A DNA stretch of 34,721 nt from NCBI RefSeq assembly GCF_000003605.2, contig NW_003107603.1, positions 12,104-46,824 of the forward strand. The letters are read 5' to 3'. The DNA comes from Saccoglossus kowalevskii (Eukaryota > Hemichordata > Enteropneusta > Harrimaniidae). Position 1 is the stretch's first letter. Each line of letters opens with the position of its first letter. Below are positions 29,201-34,463 of the stretch, in pieces. Position numbers and translations under genes: made by a program. The notes under the pieces were generated by a model. That model was not told the DNA's origin and did no database searches. It was given only the letters and a program-made list of their open reading frames with translations.

Positions 29201-31816
29201 TGACTGGCATCACATCACATCACCTGCCTGACTGGCATCGCACCACCTGCCTGACTGGCATCGCACCACCTGCCTGACTGGCATCGCACCACCTGCCTGC
29301 CTGGCATCGCACCACCTGCCTGCCTGGCATCGCACCACCTGCCTGCCTGCCTGGCATCGCACCACCTGCCTAACTGGCATCGCACCACCTGCCTAACTGG
29401 CATCACATCACCTGCCTAACTGGCATCACATCACCTGCCTGACTGGCATCGCATCACCTGCTTGACTGGCATCGCATCACATCACCTGCCTGACTCGCAT
29501 CGCACCACCTGCCTGACTCGCATCGCATCACACCACCTGCCTGACTGGCATCACACCACATGCCTGCCTGGAATCACACCACATGCCTGCCTGGCATCGG
29601 ACTACCTGCCTGCCTGGCATTGGACTACCTGCCTAACTGGCATCGGACTACCTGCCTAACTGGCATCACATCACCTGCCTGACTGGCATTGCTACACCTG
29701 CCTGACTGGCATCGCACTAACTGGCATCGCATCACTTGCCTGACTGGCATCGCATCACATCACCTGCCTGACTGGCATTGCACTACCTGCCTAACTGGCA
29801 TTGCATCACCTGCCTGACTGGCATCGCATCACATCACCTGCCTGACTGGCATCGCATCACATCACCTGCCTGACTGGCATCGCATCACATCACCTGCCTG
29901 ACTGCATCGCATCACATCACCTGCCTGACTGCATCGCATCACCTGCCTAACTGGCATCGCATCACCTGCCTAACTGGCATCGCATCACCTGCCTAACTGG
30001 CATCGCATCACCTGCCTAACTGGCATCGCTTCACCTGCCTGACTGGCATTACACCACCTGCCGAACTGGCATCACACCACCTGCCTAACTGGCATCGCAT
30101 CACATCACCTGCTTGACTGGCATCGCACCACCTGCCGAACTGGCATCGCATCACCTGCCTGACTGACATCACACCAACTGCCTGACTGGCATCACACCAC
30201 TTGCCTGACTGGCATCACACCACCTGCCTGACTGGCATCTCACCACCTGGCTGCCTGACTGGCATCTCACCACCTGGCTGCCTGACTGTCATCTCACCAC
30301 CTGGCTGCCTGACTGTCATCTCACCACCTGGCTGCCTGACTGTCATCACACCACCTGCCTGACTGGCATCTCACCACCTGGCTGCCTGACTGGCATCTCA
30401 CCACCTGGCTGCCTGACTGGCATCTCACCACCTGGCTGCCTGACTGTCATCACACCACCTGGCTGCCTGACTGTCATCACACCACCTGCCTGACTGACTG
30501 TCATCACACCACCTGCCTGACTGACATCACACCAACTGCCTGACTGGCATCGCACCACCTGCCTAACTGGCATCGCATCACCTGCCTGACTGGCATTGCA
30601 CCACCTGCCTAACTGGCATCGCATCACTTGCCTGACTGGCATTGCACCACCTGCCTAACTGGCATCGCATCACCTGCCTGACTGGCATAACGTCACATTA
30701 CCTGCCTGACTGGCATCACGTCACATTACCTGCCTGCCTGGCATCGCACCACCTGCCTGCCTGGCATCGCACCACCTGCCTGCCTGGCATCGCACCACCT
30801 GCCTGCCTGGCATCGCACCACCTGCCTGCCTGGCATCGCACCACCTGCCTAACTGGCATTGCATCACCTGCCTGACTGGCATCGCACTAACTGGCATCGC
30901 ATCACCTGCCTGACTGGCATCGCACTAACTGGCATCGCATCACCTGCCTGACTGGCATTACACCACCTGCCGAACTGGCATTGCATCACCTGCCTAACTG
31001 GCATCGCATCACCCGCCTGACTGGCATCACACCACCTGCCAAACTGGCATCGCATCACATCACCTGCCTGACTGGCATCGCACTAACTGGCATCGCATCA
31101 CCTGCCTGACTGGCATCGCACTAACTGGCATCACATCACCTGCCTGACTGGCATTACACCACCTGCCGAACTGGCATTGCATCACCTGCCTAACTGGCAT
31201 CGCATCACCCGCCTGACTGGCATCACACCACCTGCCAAACTGGCATCGCATCACATCACCTGCCTGACTGGCATCGCACCACATCACCTGTCTGACTGGC
31301 ATCGCACCACCTGCCTAACTGGCATCGCATCACCTGCCTGACTGGCATCGCATCACACACCACCTGCCTGACTGGCATCGCATCACATCTCCTGCCTCAT
31401 AACATTTATCTTTATTTGCAGTATTTCTATTCAATTTTTGTATTGTACTTCAAATGAACACCAACCACAAAAATATCATATTGTAACCAAATTTTAAACT
31501 CTTAAACTTGAATCAGTTATATGAGGATGCAATGGAAATAAGGATTAAAAATGTTATTATTATTATTATTATTATTATCAGCACCAATTCAATCAGTTCA
31601 TATATCCATTTGAAATATGCAAGATGTAACTGAAATACATGTGCACTGTGGGAAACTGGACATGATGTAAATATATAATAACTATTTAAATTCTAGGTAG
31701 TATGTGTGGGTCAAATAATTGGTGCTATAGTGGCTGATGATAAGGCTATTGCTCAGAGAGCTGCTAAACAAGTTATTGTGCATTATGATGAACTTGATCC
31801 TATTATCACAATTGAG
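5168..31816 (+). CDS. XDH: Xanthine dehydrogenase gene, partial: 18 internal exons
   Basis: XDH oxidises hypoxanthine to xanthine and xanthine to urate in the cytosol, passing electrons from a molybdenum cofactor through two [2Fe-2S] clusters to FAD and then NAD+. Eighteen exons with GT-AG borders join to 688 codons with no frame break. The fold order is the family's: [2Fe-2S] domain 1, [2Fe-2S] domain 2, FAD domain, linker, start of the molybdenum domain. Spliced residues C29, C34, C37, C59 and C99, C102, C134, C136 equal bovine C43, C48, C51, C73, C113, C116, C148 and C150, a constant offset of 14. The loop [11 protein letters not shown] and KTRLHPVQ favour XDH over aldehyde oxidase. The linker lacks a counterpart of mammalian Cys535, used in the dehydrogenase-to-oxidase switch. 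The first exon (about 14 residues) and about half the protein (all molybdenum-site catalytic residues) lie outside what can be seen. Confidence 0.96.
5264..6970. repeat. Minisatellite, about 26 units of 58-66 bp, in XDH intron
   Basis: A unit reading roughly ACATTACATGTACCATGTTC, CCACCAGGCATTG(T/C/A)CC, ATTGCAGACTGGTTGGTAAA and a variable A-run repeats about 26 times. The first unit begins about 40 bases after the donor at 5226. Unit length varies mainly with the A-run before CTCCAC. Several neighbouring units around 6000-6280 are nearly identical, a sign of recent expansion. Each unit contains CCACCAG and ATTGCAG, which look like acceptor ends. Open frames of up to 178 codons through it, on both strands, arise from the repeat and are not genes. 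Confidence 0.97.
6971..7441. other. Intron remainder before XDH exon 2
   Basis: AT-rich intron sequence with no gene or clear repeat. The acceptor used is the AG at 7440-7441 (CAATGTACTTTCAG). The earlier TTATTATAG at 7400 would break the frame and the homology. Confidence 0.6.
7442..7538 (+). CDS. XDH: XDH exon 2 in window (first [2Fe-2S] cluster ligands)
   Basis: Encodes (L)[20 protein letters not shown] and then [11 protein letters not shown]. The three cysteines of C-x4-C-x2-C are ligands of the plant-ferredoxin-type [2Fe-2S] cluster and equal bovine C43, C48 and C51. Enters in phase 1 and leaves with AG (phase 2) before donor GTGGGT at 7539. Confidence 0.97.
8070..8178 (+). CDS. XDH: XDH exon 3 in window (fourth ligand of first cluster)
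   Basis: Acceptor TTTGTCACCAG ends at 8069. The exon completes Ser, then encodes [20 protein letters not shown] and [16 protein letters not shown]. The Cys of NACLSP is the fourth ligand (bovine C73). [10 protein letters not shown] is the XDH form; aldehyde oxidases usually have STHTRIHPVQ. Donor GTATAC at 8179, phase 0. Confidence 0.97.
8465..8653 (+). CDS. XDH: XDH exon 4 in window (second [2Fe-2S] domain)
   Basis: 63 codons, phase 0 at both ends, between acceptor TTGTGAATAG and donor GTAAAT. It contains all four ligands of the second [2Fe-2S] cluster: QCGFCTPG (bovine C113, C116) and [10 protein letters not shown] (C148, C150), in the four-helix fold typical of molybdenum hydroxylases. 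[10 protein letters not shown] between them is almost identical to mammalian XDH. Confidence 0.98.
8654..9520. other. Intron sequence without recognisable features
   Basis: Part of a 3.9 kb intron (8654-12552). AT-rich; I see no gene or clear repeat here. The rest of the intron holds the transposon relic, hairpin-led element and 19-bp array listed separately. Confidence 0.6.
9526..9998. mobile_element. Non-autonomous DNA transposon relic with TA target duplication (Tc1/mariner-like MITE)
   Basis: GCACAGTCCCTCTAT at 9526-9540 is repeated in perfect inverted form at 9984-9998 (15 of 15). The similarity continues inward with differences: CAAGTCTAGAAAC on the left against CAGGTCTGGAAAC on the right, then TATTGTC on both. 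TA flanks both ends (9524-9525 and 9999-10000), the target duplication of the Tc1/mariner superfamily. The 473-bp body has no transposase; a 105-codon minus-strand frame has no motif I recognise. TIR length and TA flanks are seen; the superfamily is inferred. Confidence 0.85.
10139..10950. repeat. Hairpin-led element with four internal units of about 156-165 bp (copy G)
   Basis: The left end AGCTCT (10139-10144) pairs with AGAGCT (10164-10169), with TCGA twice inside. The body consists of four diverged tandem units starting near 10236, 10392, 10552 and 10717, each holding a CGACTTCTTGTTAAAAACCG-like start, AAGTCTGATTGCTTTGATA, GGACCTCTCTCAGATTTGTT and TTTTGATGAATATTTTTGTC-like blocks; a fifth partial unit begins near 10863. 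On the right, GGAGCTA (10944-10950) is the inverse of the left TAGCTC. Borders are inferred from these short inverted repeats. Confidence 0.75.
11395..11690. repeat. Decayed copy of the TAATTTGCATAATTAG-type repeat
   Basis: Contains GTTCCACAGATATCTTCAGT, ACACTCATCAAATTTACGTG, ACTGATTAGTTTAATGGATG and TTAATTTGCATAAATT in the same order as the units at 4190-4700 and 21290-22620, but heavily diverged. Confidence 0.55.
11983..12323. repeat. Near-perfect 19-bp minisatellite, 18 units
   Basis: GAGGTGGTGACATCATTAT is repeated head to tail. Unit starts run from 11983 to 12306, exactly 17 periods of 19, with no substitution seen until the last base of the array, where TTAT becomes TTTG. Just left of it lies a 6-bp inverted repeat, TGTCACGACATAGTGACA (11940-11957). 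It sits in the 3.9 kb XDH intron about 230 bp before the next exon. Confidence 0.98.
12553..12633 (+). CDS. XDH: XDH exon 5 in window (linker between Fe-S and FAD domains)
   Basis: 27 codons, phase 0, between acceptor TTGTCTTTCAG and donor GTATGT. Encodes [20 protein letters not shown] followed by QQEEEEM. The CC pairs match the Cys-rich start of the Fe-S to FAD linker (GGCCGGDGNNPNCCMNQ in mammals). This part is poorly conserved, so the call rests on frame, borders and the CC pairs. Confidence 0.9.
13293..13881. repeat. Hairpin-led dispersed element (copy A of the AGTCCCCGTT family)
   Basis: The left end AGTCCCCATT (13293-13302) can pair with AACGAGGACT (13318-13327) in 8 of 10 positions. 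The body has AAATGGCTGACG and AAATGGCCGACCGTGGCCAT blocks and ATATCTCTGACATG motifs. The right end carries GATGGGGAATGT followed by the perfect 12-bp palindrome GCCATGCATGGC (13868-13879) and TT. It fills much of the XDH intron 12634-14019. No coding capacity. Confidence 0.8.
14020..14103 (+). CDS. XDH: XDH exon 6 in window (entry to FAD domain)
   Basis: 28 codons, phase 0, between acceptor TTATTGTTCAG and donor GTAAGT. Encodes [20 protein letters not shown] and [20 protein letters not shown] is invariant in vertebrate XDH and marks the last part of the interdomain segment before the FAD domain. Confidence 0.97.
14472..14613 (+). CDS. XDH: XDH exon 7 in window (FAD-binding start)
   Basis: Encodes [40 protein letters not shown] and [18 protein letters not shown] corresponds to the FAD pyrophosphate-binding loop (KLVVGNTEIG in mammals). 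The start at 14472, after TAATACTAAG, was chosen because the AGs at 14481 and 14491 give the wrong phase. Ends in phase 1 before donor GTAGGT at 14614. Confidence 0.92.
14965..15132 (+). CDS. XDH: XDH exon 8 in window (FAD domain)
   Basis: Enters in phase 1 after TTAATTTAG and encodes [40 protein letters not shown] and [15 protein letters not shown]. This aligns along its whole length with mammalian [22 protein letters not shown]. It ends in CTTCCAG before the fairly weak donor GTTAGA at 15133. The last 12 bases, AATCACTTCCAG, recur in the tandem array in the following intron. Confidence 0.96.
15183..15640. repeat. GGTCA-based minisatellite with exon-end-like units, in XDH intron
   Basis: Runs of (A)GGTCA/GGTAA alternate with GTTATGGATTGAATTACTTC-CAG blocks. 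About nine blocks of TTACTTCCAG or TCACTTCCAG type are present. The segment AATCACTTCCAG near 15212-15223 is identical to the end of the preceding exon (15121-15132), and the intron start GATTAAATCA is also echoed. Several blocks form good splice donors, for example CTTCCAGGTAAGG at 15475-15487. Confidence 0.93.
15641..16322. other. Intron remainder before XDH exon 9
   Basis: AT-rich intron sequence with no gene or clear repeat. It ends with a good polypyrimidine tract and acceptor (TTGTTTCTATTTCAG). Confidence 0.6.
16323..16399 (+). CDS. XDH: XDH exon 9 in window (FAD domain, RWFAG motif)
   Basis: Completes Glu and encodes [20 protein letters not shown] and VRNVS. LRWFAG holds the counterparts of bovine Arg335, Trp336 and Phe337; Phe337 stacks on the flavin and Arg335/Trp336 belong to the residue cluster that controls the FAD-site loop. 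Donor GTAAGA at 16400, phase 0. Confidence 0.96.
16905..17517. repeat. 34-bp minisatellite, about 18 units, each with an inverted repeat
   Basis: The unit is CACTATTCATTAGATGATAA followed by TTAGTGACACAGGT. Units differ mainly at GATAATT/GATATTT and CACAGGT/CACATGT. Across the unit junction TAGTGACACAGGTCACTA has 7-bp perfect arms around ACAG. It lies in the XDH intron 16400-17618, ending about 100 bp before the next exon. Confidence 0.96.
17619..17712 (+). CDS. XDH: XDH exon 10 in window (FAD domain, [15 protein letters not shown])
   Basis: Acceptor TTCTGATTTCAG. Encodes [20 protein letters not shown] and [26 protein letters not shown] is one of the best conserved FAD-contacting segments of XDH and aldehyde oxidase. 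Ends in phase 1 before a consensus donor GTAAGT at 17713. The intron that follows is only 112 bp. Confidence 0.98.
17825..17934 (+). CDS. XDH: XDH exon 11 in window (FAD domain)
   Basis: Completes Ser and encodes [20 protein letters not shown], then [16 protein letters not shown]. It matches mammalian [21 protein letters not shown] and the EEILLSIEIP strand. Spliced ISRSGTRN has one extra Ser relative to mammalian VSRGTRR, which may be a small slide of the intron border. Donor GTAAGT at 17935. Confidence 0.97.
18341..18525 (+). CDS. XDH: XDH exon 12 in window (NAD-facing loop, RREDDIA)
   Basis: Acceptor after a T-rich tract (TTTTCTATAG). Encodes [40 protein letters not shown] and [33 protein letters not shown] equals the bovine FAD-site loop 423-433, which moves during conversion to the oxidase. 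Asp429 and Arg427 are kept; Lys433 is Ile. Aldehyde oxidases lack RREDD, so this supports a NAD-dependent XDH. Ends in phase 2 before GTGAGA. Confidence 0.98.
18688..18853 (+). CDS. XDH: XDH exon 13 in window (C-terminal FAD domain)
   Basis: Acceptor TTCAATTTCCAG after a 162-bp intron. Encodes [40 protein letters not shown] and [20 protein letters not shown]-x-(D/E)(F/Y)R and [10 protein letters not shown] are hallmark segments of the family. No cysteine follows FYLTV, unlike the Cys535 segment of mammalian XDH. Donor GTAATA, phase 0. Confidence 0.98.
18919..18960. repeat. 21-bp perfect tandem duplication
   Basis: GATCATGTGACCTATTGTTCT occurs twice back to back with no mismatch, with a partial third CATGTG nearby. 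It sits 65 bp after the donor of exon 13. TCATGTGAC resembles an M-box (bHLH-ZIP site), but nothing else supports a regulatory role. Confidence 0.8.
18961..19561. other. Intron segment with a CpG-richer block, origin unclear
   Basis: Between 19060 and 19210 the base composition is richer in GC and CpG (GGCGCCGGCACC) than its surroundings. TGTGTGAACAGAATACG recurs as TGTGTGAACACAATACG about 105 bases later. An imperfect hairpin AAAACACTGGTGTTTT lies at 19447-19462. This looks like a transposon relic, but no terminal repeats were found. The 121-codon frame across it has no recognisable motif. Confidence 0.4.
19562..19705. repeat. Short degenerate tandem repeat with ATTTGCAT motifs
   Basis: About three copies of an ATTAGTAATCACCACGATTTG, TTTCATTTGCAT-like unit of 40-45 bases. 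Two carry ATTTGCAT, the octamer bound by POU factors, but the same octamer is common in the AT-rich repeats of this window, so it is weak evidence for regulation. Confidence 0.55.
19913..19999 (+). CDS. XDH: XDH exon 14 in window (FAD-to-molybdenum linker)
   Basis: 29 codons, phase 0, between acceptor CTCCTTCTGACAG and donor GTGAGT. Encodes [20 protein letters not shown] and NIKSSQLYQ. It aligns with the mammalian linker that ends in LLFQKDPPADVQLFQ. There is no cysteine here, and the position aligned with bovine Phe549 appears to be Leu (SPLQRD against LLFQKD). The linker is variable, so that residue match is tentative. Confidence 0.94.
20232..20462. repeat. Pyrimidine-rich low-complexity tract
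   Basis: About 230 bases dominated by TCTCC, TTCTTC, TCATTC and CCTTTC strings, preceded by a short (GATA) run at about 20217-20231. It lies inside the 713-bp intron before XDH exon 15. Confidence 0.75.
20507..20645. mobile_element. Short inverted-repeat element (MITE), about 135 bp
   Basis: GTCGTCACCTGCGCA at 20511-20525 is repeated in perfect inverted form at 20626-20640 (15 of 15). Outside these, GGAGT (left) and ACTCC (right) extend the inverted repeat with a 2-base difference. The body is richer in CpG than the surrounding intron (GCGCATGCGT, AGCGTG). There is no coding capacity. The superfamily is unknown because the target duplication is not clear. Confidence 0.8.
20713..20830 (+). 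CDS. XDH: XDH exon 15 in window (start of molybdenum domain)
   Basis: Acceptor TTTACCATTATAG. Encodes [39 protein letters not shown]. VGRPLxHLSA and [10 protein letters not shown] mark the beginning of the molybdopterin domain (mammalian [25 protein letters not shown]). Ends in phase 1 before donor GTATTT. The following intron is 4.3 kb and holds the assembly gap. Confidence 0.98.
20831..21289. other. AT-rich intron stretch
   Basis: No gene or clear repeat. It ends in a T-run directly before the hairpin of the element at 21290. Confidence 0.6.
21290..22640. repeat. Hairpin-led element with internal units of about 155-162 bp (copy F), interrupted by the gap
   Basis: The left end GACTC (21290-21294) pairs with GAGTC (21316-21320), and inside it TGTGC pairs with GCACA. 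A (GTAT)n run follows. The body then repeats units holding TTCCACTGATATCT, GAAGAACCACTCATTGGATT, GAAACTTGGTACATGGATGC and TTACCTAATTTGCATAATTA; TTCCAC anchors fall near 21401, 21563, 21725 and 21879. The right end CAGCACACGGGAGT (22625-22638) is the inverse of the left ACTCACGTGTGCGA in 11 of 14 positions. No coding capacity. Confidence 0.82.
21947..22122. other. Assembly gap (176 N)
   Basis: Unknown bases within the tandem units of the element at 21290-22640. The frames of X residues reported across it carry no information. Gap length is close to one repeat unit, so the true number of units is uncertain. Confidence 1.
22641..23197. other. Intron stretch without recognisable features
   Basis: No gene, and no repeat that I can align with others in the window. 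It contains AT-rich sequence and a short GC-richer piece (GACCTGGGACGGTGTTC near 22888). Confidence 0.5.
23198..23763. repeat. Dispersed element of the AGTCCCCGTT family (copy B), left hairpin arm decayed
   Basis: Starts with AACGGATACTTATGTTTTGA, the right arm and following bases of the hairpin seen intact at 23768; the left arm is not recognisable. The body matches copies A and C (CCGGACCTGTAT, CTTCACACATACATCATACA, AAATGGCTGACTGGCA). It ends with GGTAACTGT and the palindrome GCCATGCATGGC (23750-23761) plus TT, only four bases before copy C begins in the same orientation. Confidence 0.78.
23768..24942. repeat. Hairpin-led element with about five internal 150-bp units (copy C)
   Basis: AGTCCCCGTT (23768-23777) and AACGGGGACT (23793-23802) are perfect 10-bp arms; GGAC and GTCC pair inside. 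The body has (T/C)GGCC anchors at about 23945, 24101, 24251, 24402 and 24551, a period of 149-156 bases. Most units hold a short imperfect inverted repeat such as AATGGCCGACTGGTGGCCATT. The right end AACGGGAACTGT repeats the hairpin arm with one change and is followed by TATGCATGGC and TT. Confidence 0.85.
25128..25179 (+). CDS. XDH: XDH exon 16 in window (molybdenum domain)
   Basis: Only 52 bases. Acceptor TTATACTATAG; completes Gly and encodes [16 protein letters not shown]. This matches mammalian ELSLRLVTSTRAHAKI. Ends with AG (phase 2) before donor GTATGA at 25180. The exon is well supported because both flanking exons need exactly these phases. Confidence 0.96.
25207..25230 (+). repeat. 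Poly-G tract (G6-A-G17)
   Basis: A run of 23 G with a single A lies on the coding strand 27 bases after the donor of XDH exon 16. It could form a G-quadruplex in DNA or pre-mRNA. Length is likely variable and error-prone in assembly. Confidence 0.95.
25231..26935. other. Intron between XDH exons 16 and 17, no gene seen
   Basis: AT-rich sequence with an (AATG)n microsatellite at about 25722-25749 and T-runs near 26320 and 26392. Frames of 90-102 codons (for example 25324-25596 and 26509-26817) show no motif and no conserved family. The segment 25850-26470 contains phrases like ATTGCATTGAAATTTGGCAT that recall the internal units of the dispersed elements. Confidence 0.55.
26936..27062 (+). CDS. 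XDH: XDH exon 17 in window (molybdenum domain)
   Basis: Acceptor ACTTATGTAATTCAG. Completes Arg and encodes [40 protein letters not shown] and EK. DVPGSN-x-TG and the DEEVFA segment match mammalian DDVPGSNITGICNDETVFAKDK. Donor GTGAGT at 27063, phase 0. A (GT)n/(GTAT)n microsatellite follows at about 27075-27112. Confidence 0.97.
27304..27992. repeat. Hairpin-led element with perfect 10-bp terminal inverted repeats (copy D)
   Basis: AGTCCTCGTT (27304-27313) pairs locally with AACCGGGACT (27329-27338, 8 of 10) and is matched exactly by inverted AACGAGGACT at 27964-27973. After the 5' hairpin comes a GTCC/GTCCGTGC simple run, then units with AAGATGGCCGA and AGCCATC blocks. The 3' end continues to TGTGTCATT-TTC-AATGACTT, a perfect 6-bp hairpin (27976-27981 with 27985-27990), as in the element ending at 5043. 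Confidence 0.85.
27993..28816. other. Intron stretch without recognisable features
   Basis: No gene is seen. A 90-codon frame at 28122-28394 has near-normal composition but no motif that I recognise and no splice context fitting XDH. It might be a relic of a mobile element. Confidence 0.5.
28817..31399. repeat. 23-bp minisatellite, about 110 units (CACCTGCCTGACTGGCATCG type)
   Basis: A unit close to CACCTGCCTGACTGGCATCG followed by CAC repeats for 2.6 kb. Variants include GCCTAACTGG, GCCTGCCTGG, an inserted ATCACATC and, around 30230-30470, a GGCTGCCTGACTG form. A larger block containing CACTAACTGGCATCGCATCA is itself duplicated with a shift of 196 bases (30884 and 31080). Most units contain CACCTG, an E-box. 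Frames of up to 98 codons on either strand are repeat by-products. Confidence 0.98.
31400..31696. other. Intron remainder with an (ATT)n microsatellite
   Basis: AT-rich; (ATT)n at about 31553-31578. It ends at the acceptor TTAAATTCTAG of the next exon. Confidence 0.7.
31697..31816 (+). CDS. XDH: XDH exon 18 in window (molybdenum domain, last seen)
   Basis: 40 codons, phase 0 at both ends. Encodes [20 protein letters not shown] and [20 protein letters not shown], matching mammalian VTCVGHIIGAVVADTPEHTQ and the YEELPAIITIE segment. Donor GTAAGA at 31817. In mammals the next residues are DAIKNNSFYG; that exon is not in the window, so the intron is at least 2.9 kb and the gene continues to the right. 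Confidence 0.97.
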
Positions 31817-32004
31817 GTAAGATATTTGAAATGTGATATTAATTCCACAATACATTGTCGTAGTGCTGTGTAAATTATTTGTTAAAAGTTTATAAAAAAG
31901 TCAATTTAAAATGATTTTGCTTAATGCATTTGCTCAGTTGAATATGTCATTTTTTGTAATACTTACATATGTATACTATATGTGGTTTGTTTAGAAGATG
32001 TGTG

Positions 32005-34463
32005 ACTATGTGTCTGTGACGAACAGGGTTGTGTGCATTGCTGAAGTGTGTGTATGACAAACAGAGTGGTGAGCATTGCTGAACTGTGTGTCTCTGAGGA
32101 ACAGAGGGTCATGTGCATTGCTGAACTGTGTGTATGCGGAATATGGTGGTGTGCATTGCTGAACTGTGTGTATGAGGAACATGGTGGTGTGCATTGCTGA
32201 ACTGTGTGTATGAGGAACATGGTGGTGTGCATTGCTGAACTGTGTGTCTGAGGAACAGGGTGGTGTGCATTGCTGAACTGTGTGTCTAAGGAACAGGGTG
32301 GTATGCATTGCTGAACTGTGTGTATGAGGAACATGGGGTGTTGTGCATTGCTGAACTGTGTGTCTCTGAGGAACAGAGGATGTTGTGCATTGCTGAACTG
32401 TGTGTATGAGAAACAGGATGCTGTGCATTGCTCAACTGTGTGTCTGAGGAACAGAGGGTGGCGTGCATTGCTTAACTTTGTGTCTCTGAGTAACACAGTG
32501 ATGTGCATTGCTGAACTTTTTATCTGTCACAAACAGGGTGGTGTGTATTGCTGAACTGTGTCTGAGGAACAGGGTGGTGTGCATTACTGAACTGTGTGTC
32601 TGAGGAATAGAATGGCATGCATTGCTTAACTTTGTGTCTCTGAGAAACAGAGGGTGATGTGCATTGCTAAACAGTGTGTCTGAGGAACAGGGTGGTTTGC
32701 ATTGCTGAACTGTGTGTATGACAAACAGGGTGGTGTGCATTGCTGAACTGTGTGTCTGACAAACAGGGTGGTGTGCATTGCTGAACTGTATGTATGAAGA
32801 ACAGAGGGTGGTGTGCATTGCTGAACTGTATGTATGAAGAACAGAGGTTGGTGTGCATTGCTGAACTGTGTGTCTGACAAACAGAGGGTGGTGTGCATTG
32901 CTGAACTGTGTGTATGACGAACATGGTGGTGTGCATTGCTGAACTGTGTGTATGACGAACATGGTGGTGTGCATTGCTGAACTGTGTGTCTGAGGAACAG
33001 GGTGGTTTGCATTGCTGAACTGTGTCTGAGGAACAGGGTGATGTGCATTCCTGAACTTTTTATCTGTGACAAACAAAGTGGTGTGCATTGCTGAACTGTG
33101 TGTATGAGGAACAGAGGGTGGTGTACATTGCTGAACTATGTGTCTGACAAACAGAGGGTGGTGTGCATTGCTGAACTGTGTGTATGACGAACATGGTGGT
33201 GTGCATTGCTGAACTGTGTGTATGACGAACATGGTGGTGTGCATTGCTGAACTGTGTCTCTGAGGAACAGGATGCTGTGCATTGCTGAACTGTGTGTATG
33301 ATGAACATGGTGGTGTGCATTGCTGAACTGTGTGTCTGAGGAACAGGGTGGTGTGCATTGCTGAACTGTGTGTATGATGAACATGGTGGTGTGCATTGCC
33401 GAACTGTGTCTCTGAGGAACAGAGGATGGTGTGCATTGCTCAACTGTGTGTCTGAGGAACAGAGGGTGGTGTACATTTCTGAACTGTGTGTCTGACAAAC
33501 AGAGGGTGGTGTACATTGCTGAACTGTGTATGAGGAACAGAGGGTGGTGTGTATTGCTGAACTGTGTGTATGAGGAATAGGGTGGTGTGCATTGCTGAAC
33601 TGTGTGTCTGAGGAATAGGGTGGTGTGCATTGCTGAACTATGTGTCTGAGGAATAGGGTGGTGTGCATTGCTGAACTGTGTGTCTGAAGAACATGGTGGT
33701 GTGCATTGCTGAACTATGTGTCTGAGGAATAGGGTGGTGTGCATTGCTGAACTGTGTGTATGAGGAACAGAAGATGGTGTGCATTGCTGAACTGTGTGTC
33801 TGAGGAACAGGGTGGTTTGCATTGCTGAACTGTGTCTGAGGAATAGGATGATGTGCATTCCTGAACTTTTTATCTGTGACAAACAAAGTGGTGTGCATTG
33901 CTGAACTGTGTGTATGAGGAACAGAGGGTGGTATACATTGCTGAACTGTGTGTATGAGGAACAAGGTGGTGTGCATTGTTGAACTGTTTGTCTGAGGAAC
34001 AAGGTGGTGTGCATTGCTGAACTGTGTGTATGAGGAACAGGGTGCTGTGCATTGCTGAACTGTGTGTATGAGGAACAGAGGGTGCTGTGCATTGCTGAAC
34101 TGTTTGTCTGAGGATCAAGGTGGTGTGCATTACTGAACTGTGTGTGTCTGACGAACAGGGGATGGTGTGCATTGCTGAACTGTGTGTATGAGGAACAGAG
34201 GTGGTGTGCATTGCTGAACTGTGTGTATGACGAACGGAGGGTGGTGCGCATTGCTGAACTGTGTTTGACAAACAGGGTGGTGTGCATTGCTGAACTGTGT
34301 GTCTGAGGAACAAGGTGGTGTGCATTGCTGAAATGTGTGTGTCTGACGAACAGAGGATGGTGTGCATTACTGAACTGTGTGTATGAAGAACAGAGGGTGG
34401 TGTACATTGCTGAACTGTGTGTGTCTGACGAACAGAGGGTGGTGGGCATTACTGAACTGTGTG
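32005..34463. repeat. 38-43 bp minisatellite, about 60 units, in the last XDH intron
   Basis: The unit is GGTGGTGTGCATTGCTGAAC followed by TGTGTGTCTGAGGAACAG(AG). Variants are TATGAGGAAC, TATGACGAAC, CTGACAAAC and a rarer TTTTTATCTGTGACAAAC. Because many units are a multiple of three long and lack stops on the minus strand, frames of 334 and 445 codons (HTHSSAMHTT, VQQCTPP types) run through it; different units read in different frames, which argues against a protein. Confidence 0.97.

Noticed and set aside
29215-31302. CRISPR-like array
   Set aside because: Units are contiguous with no unique spacers, the DNA is eukaryotic and there are no cas genes. It is a minisatellite.
28817-31399. NFI-type binding sites (TGCC-N5-GGCA)
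   Set aside because: The half-sites are in the wrong order for the NFI palindrome TTGGC-N5-GCCAA.
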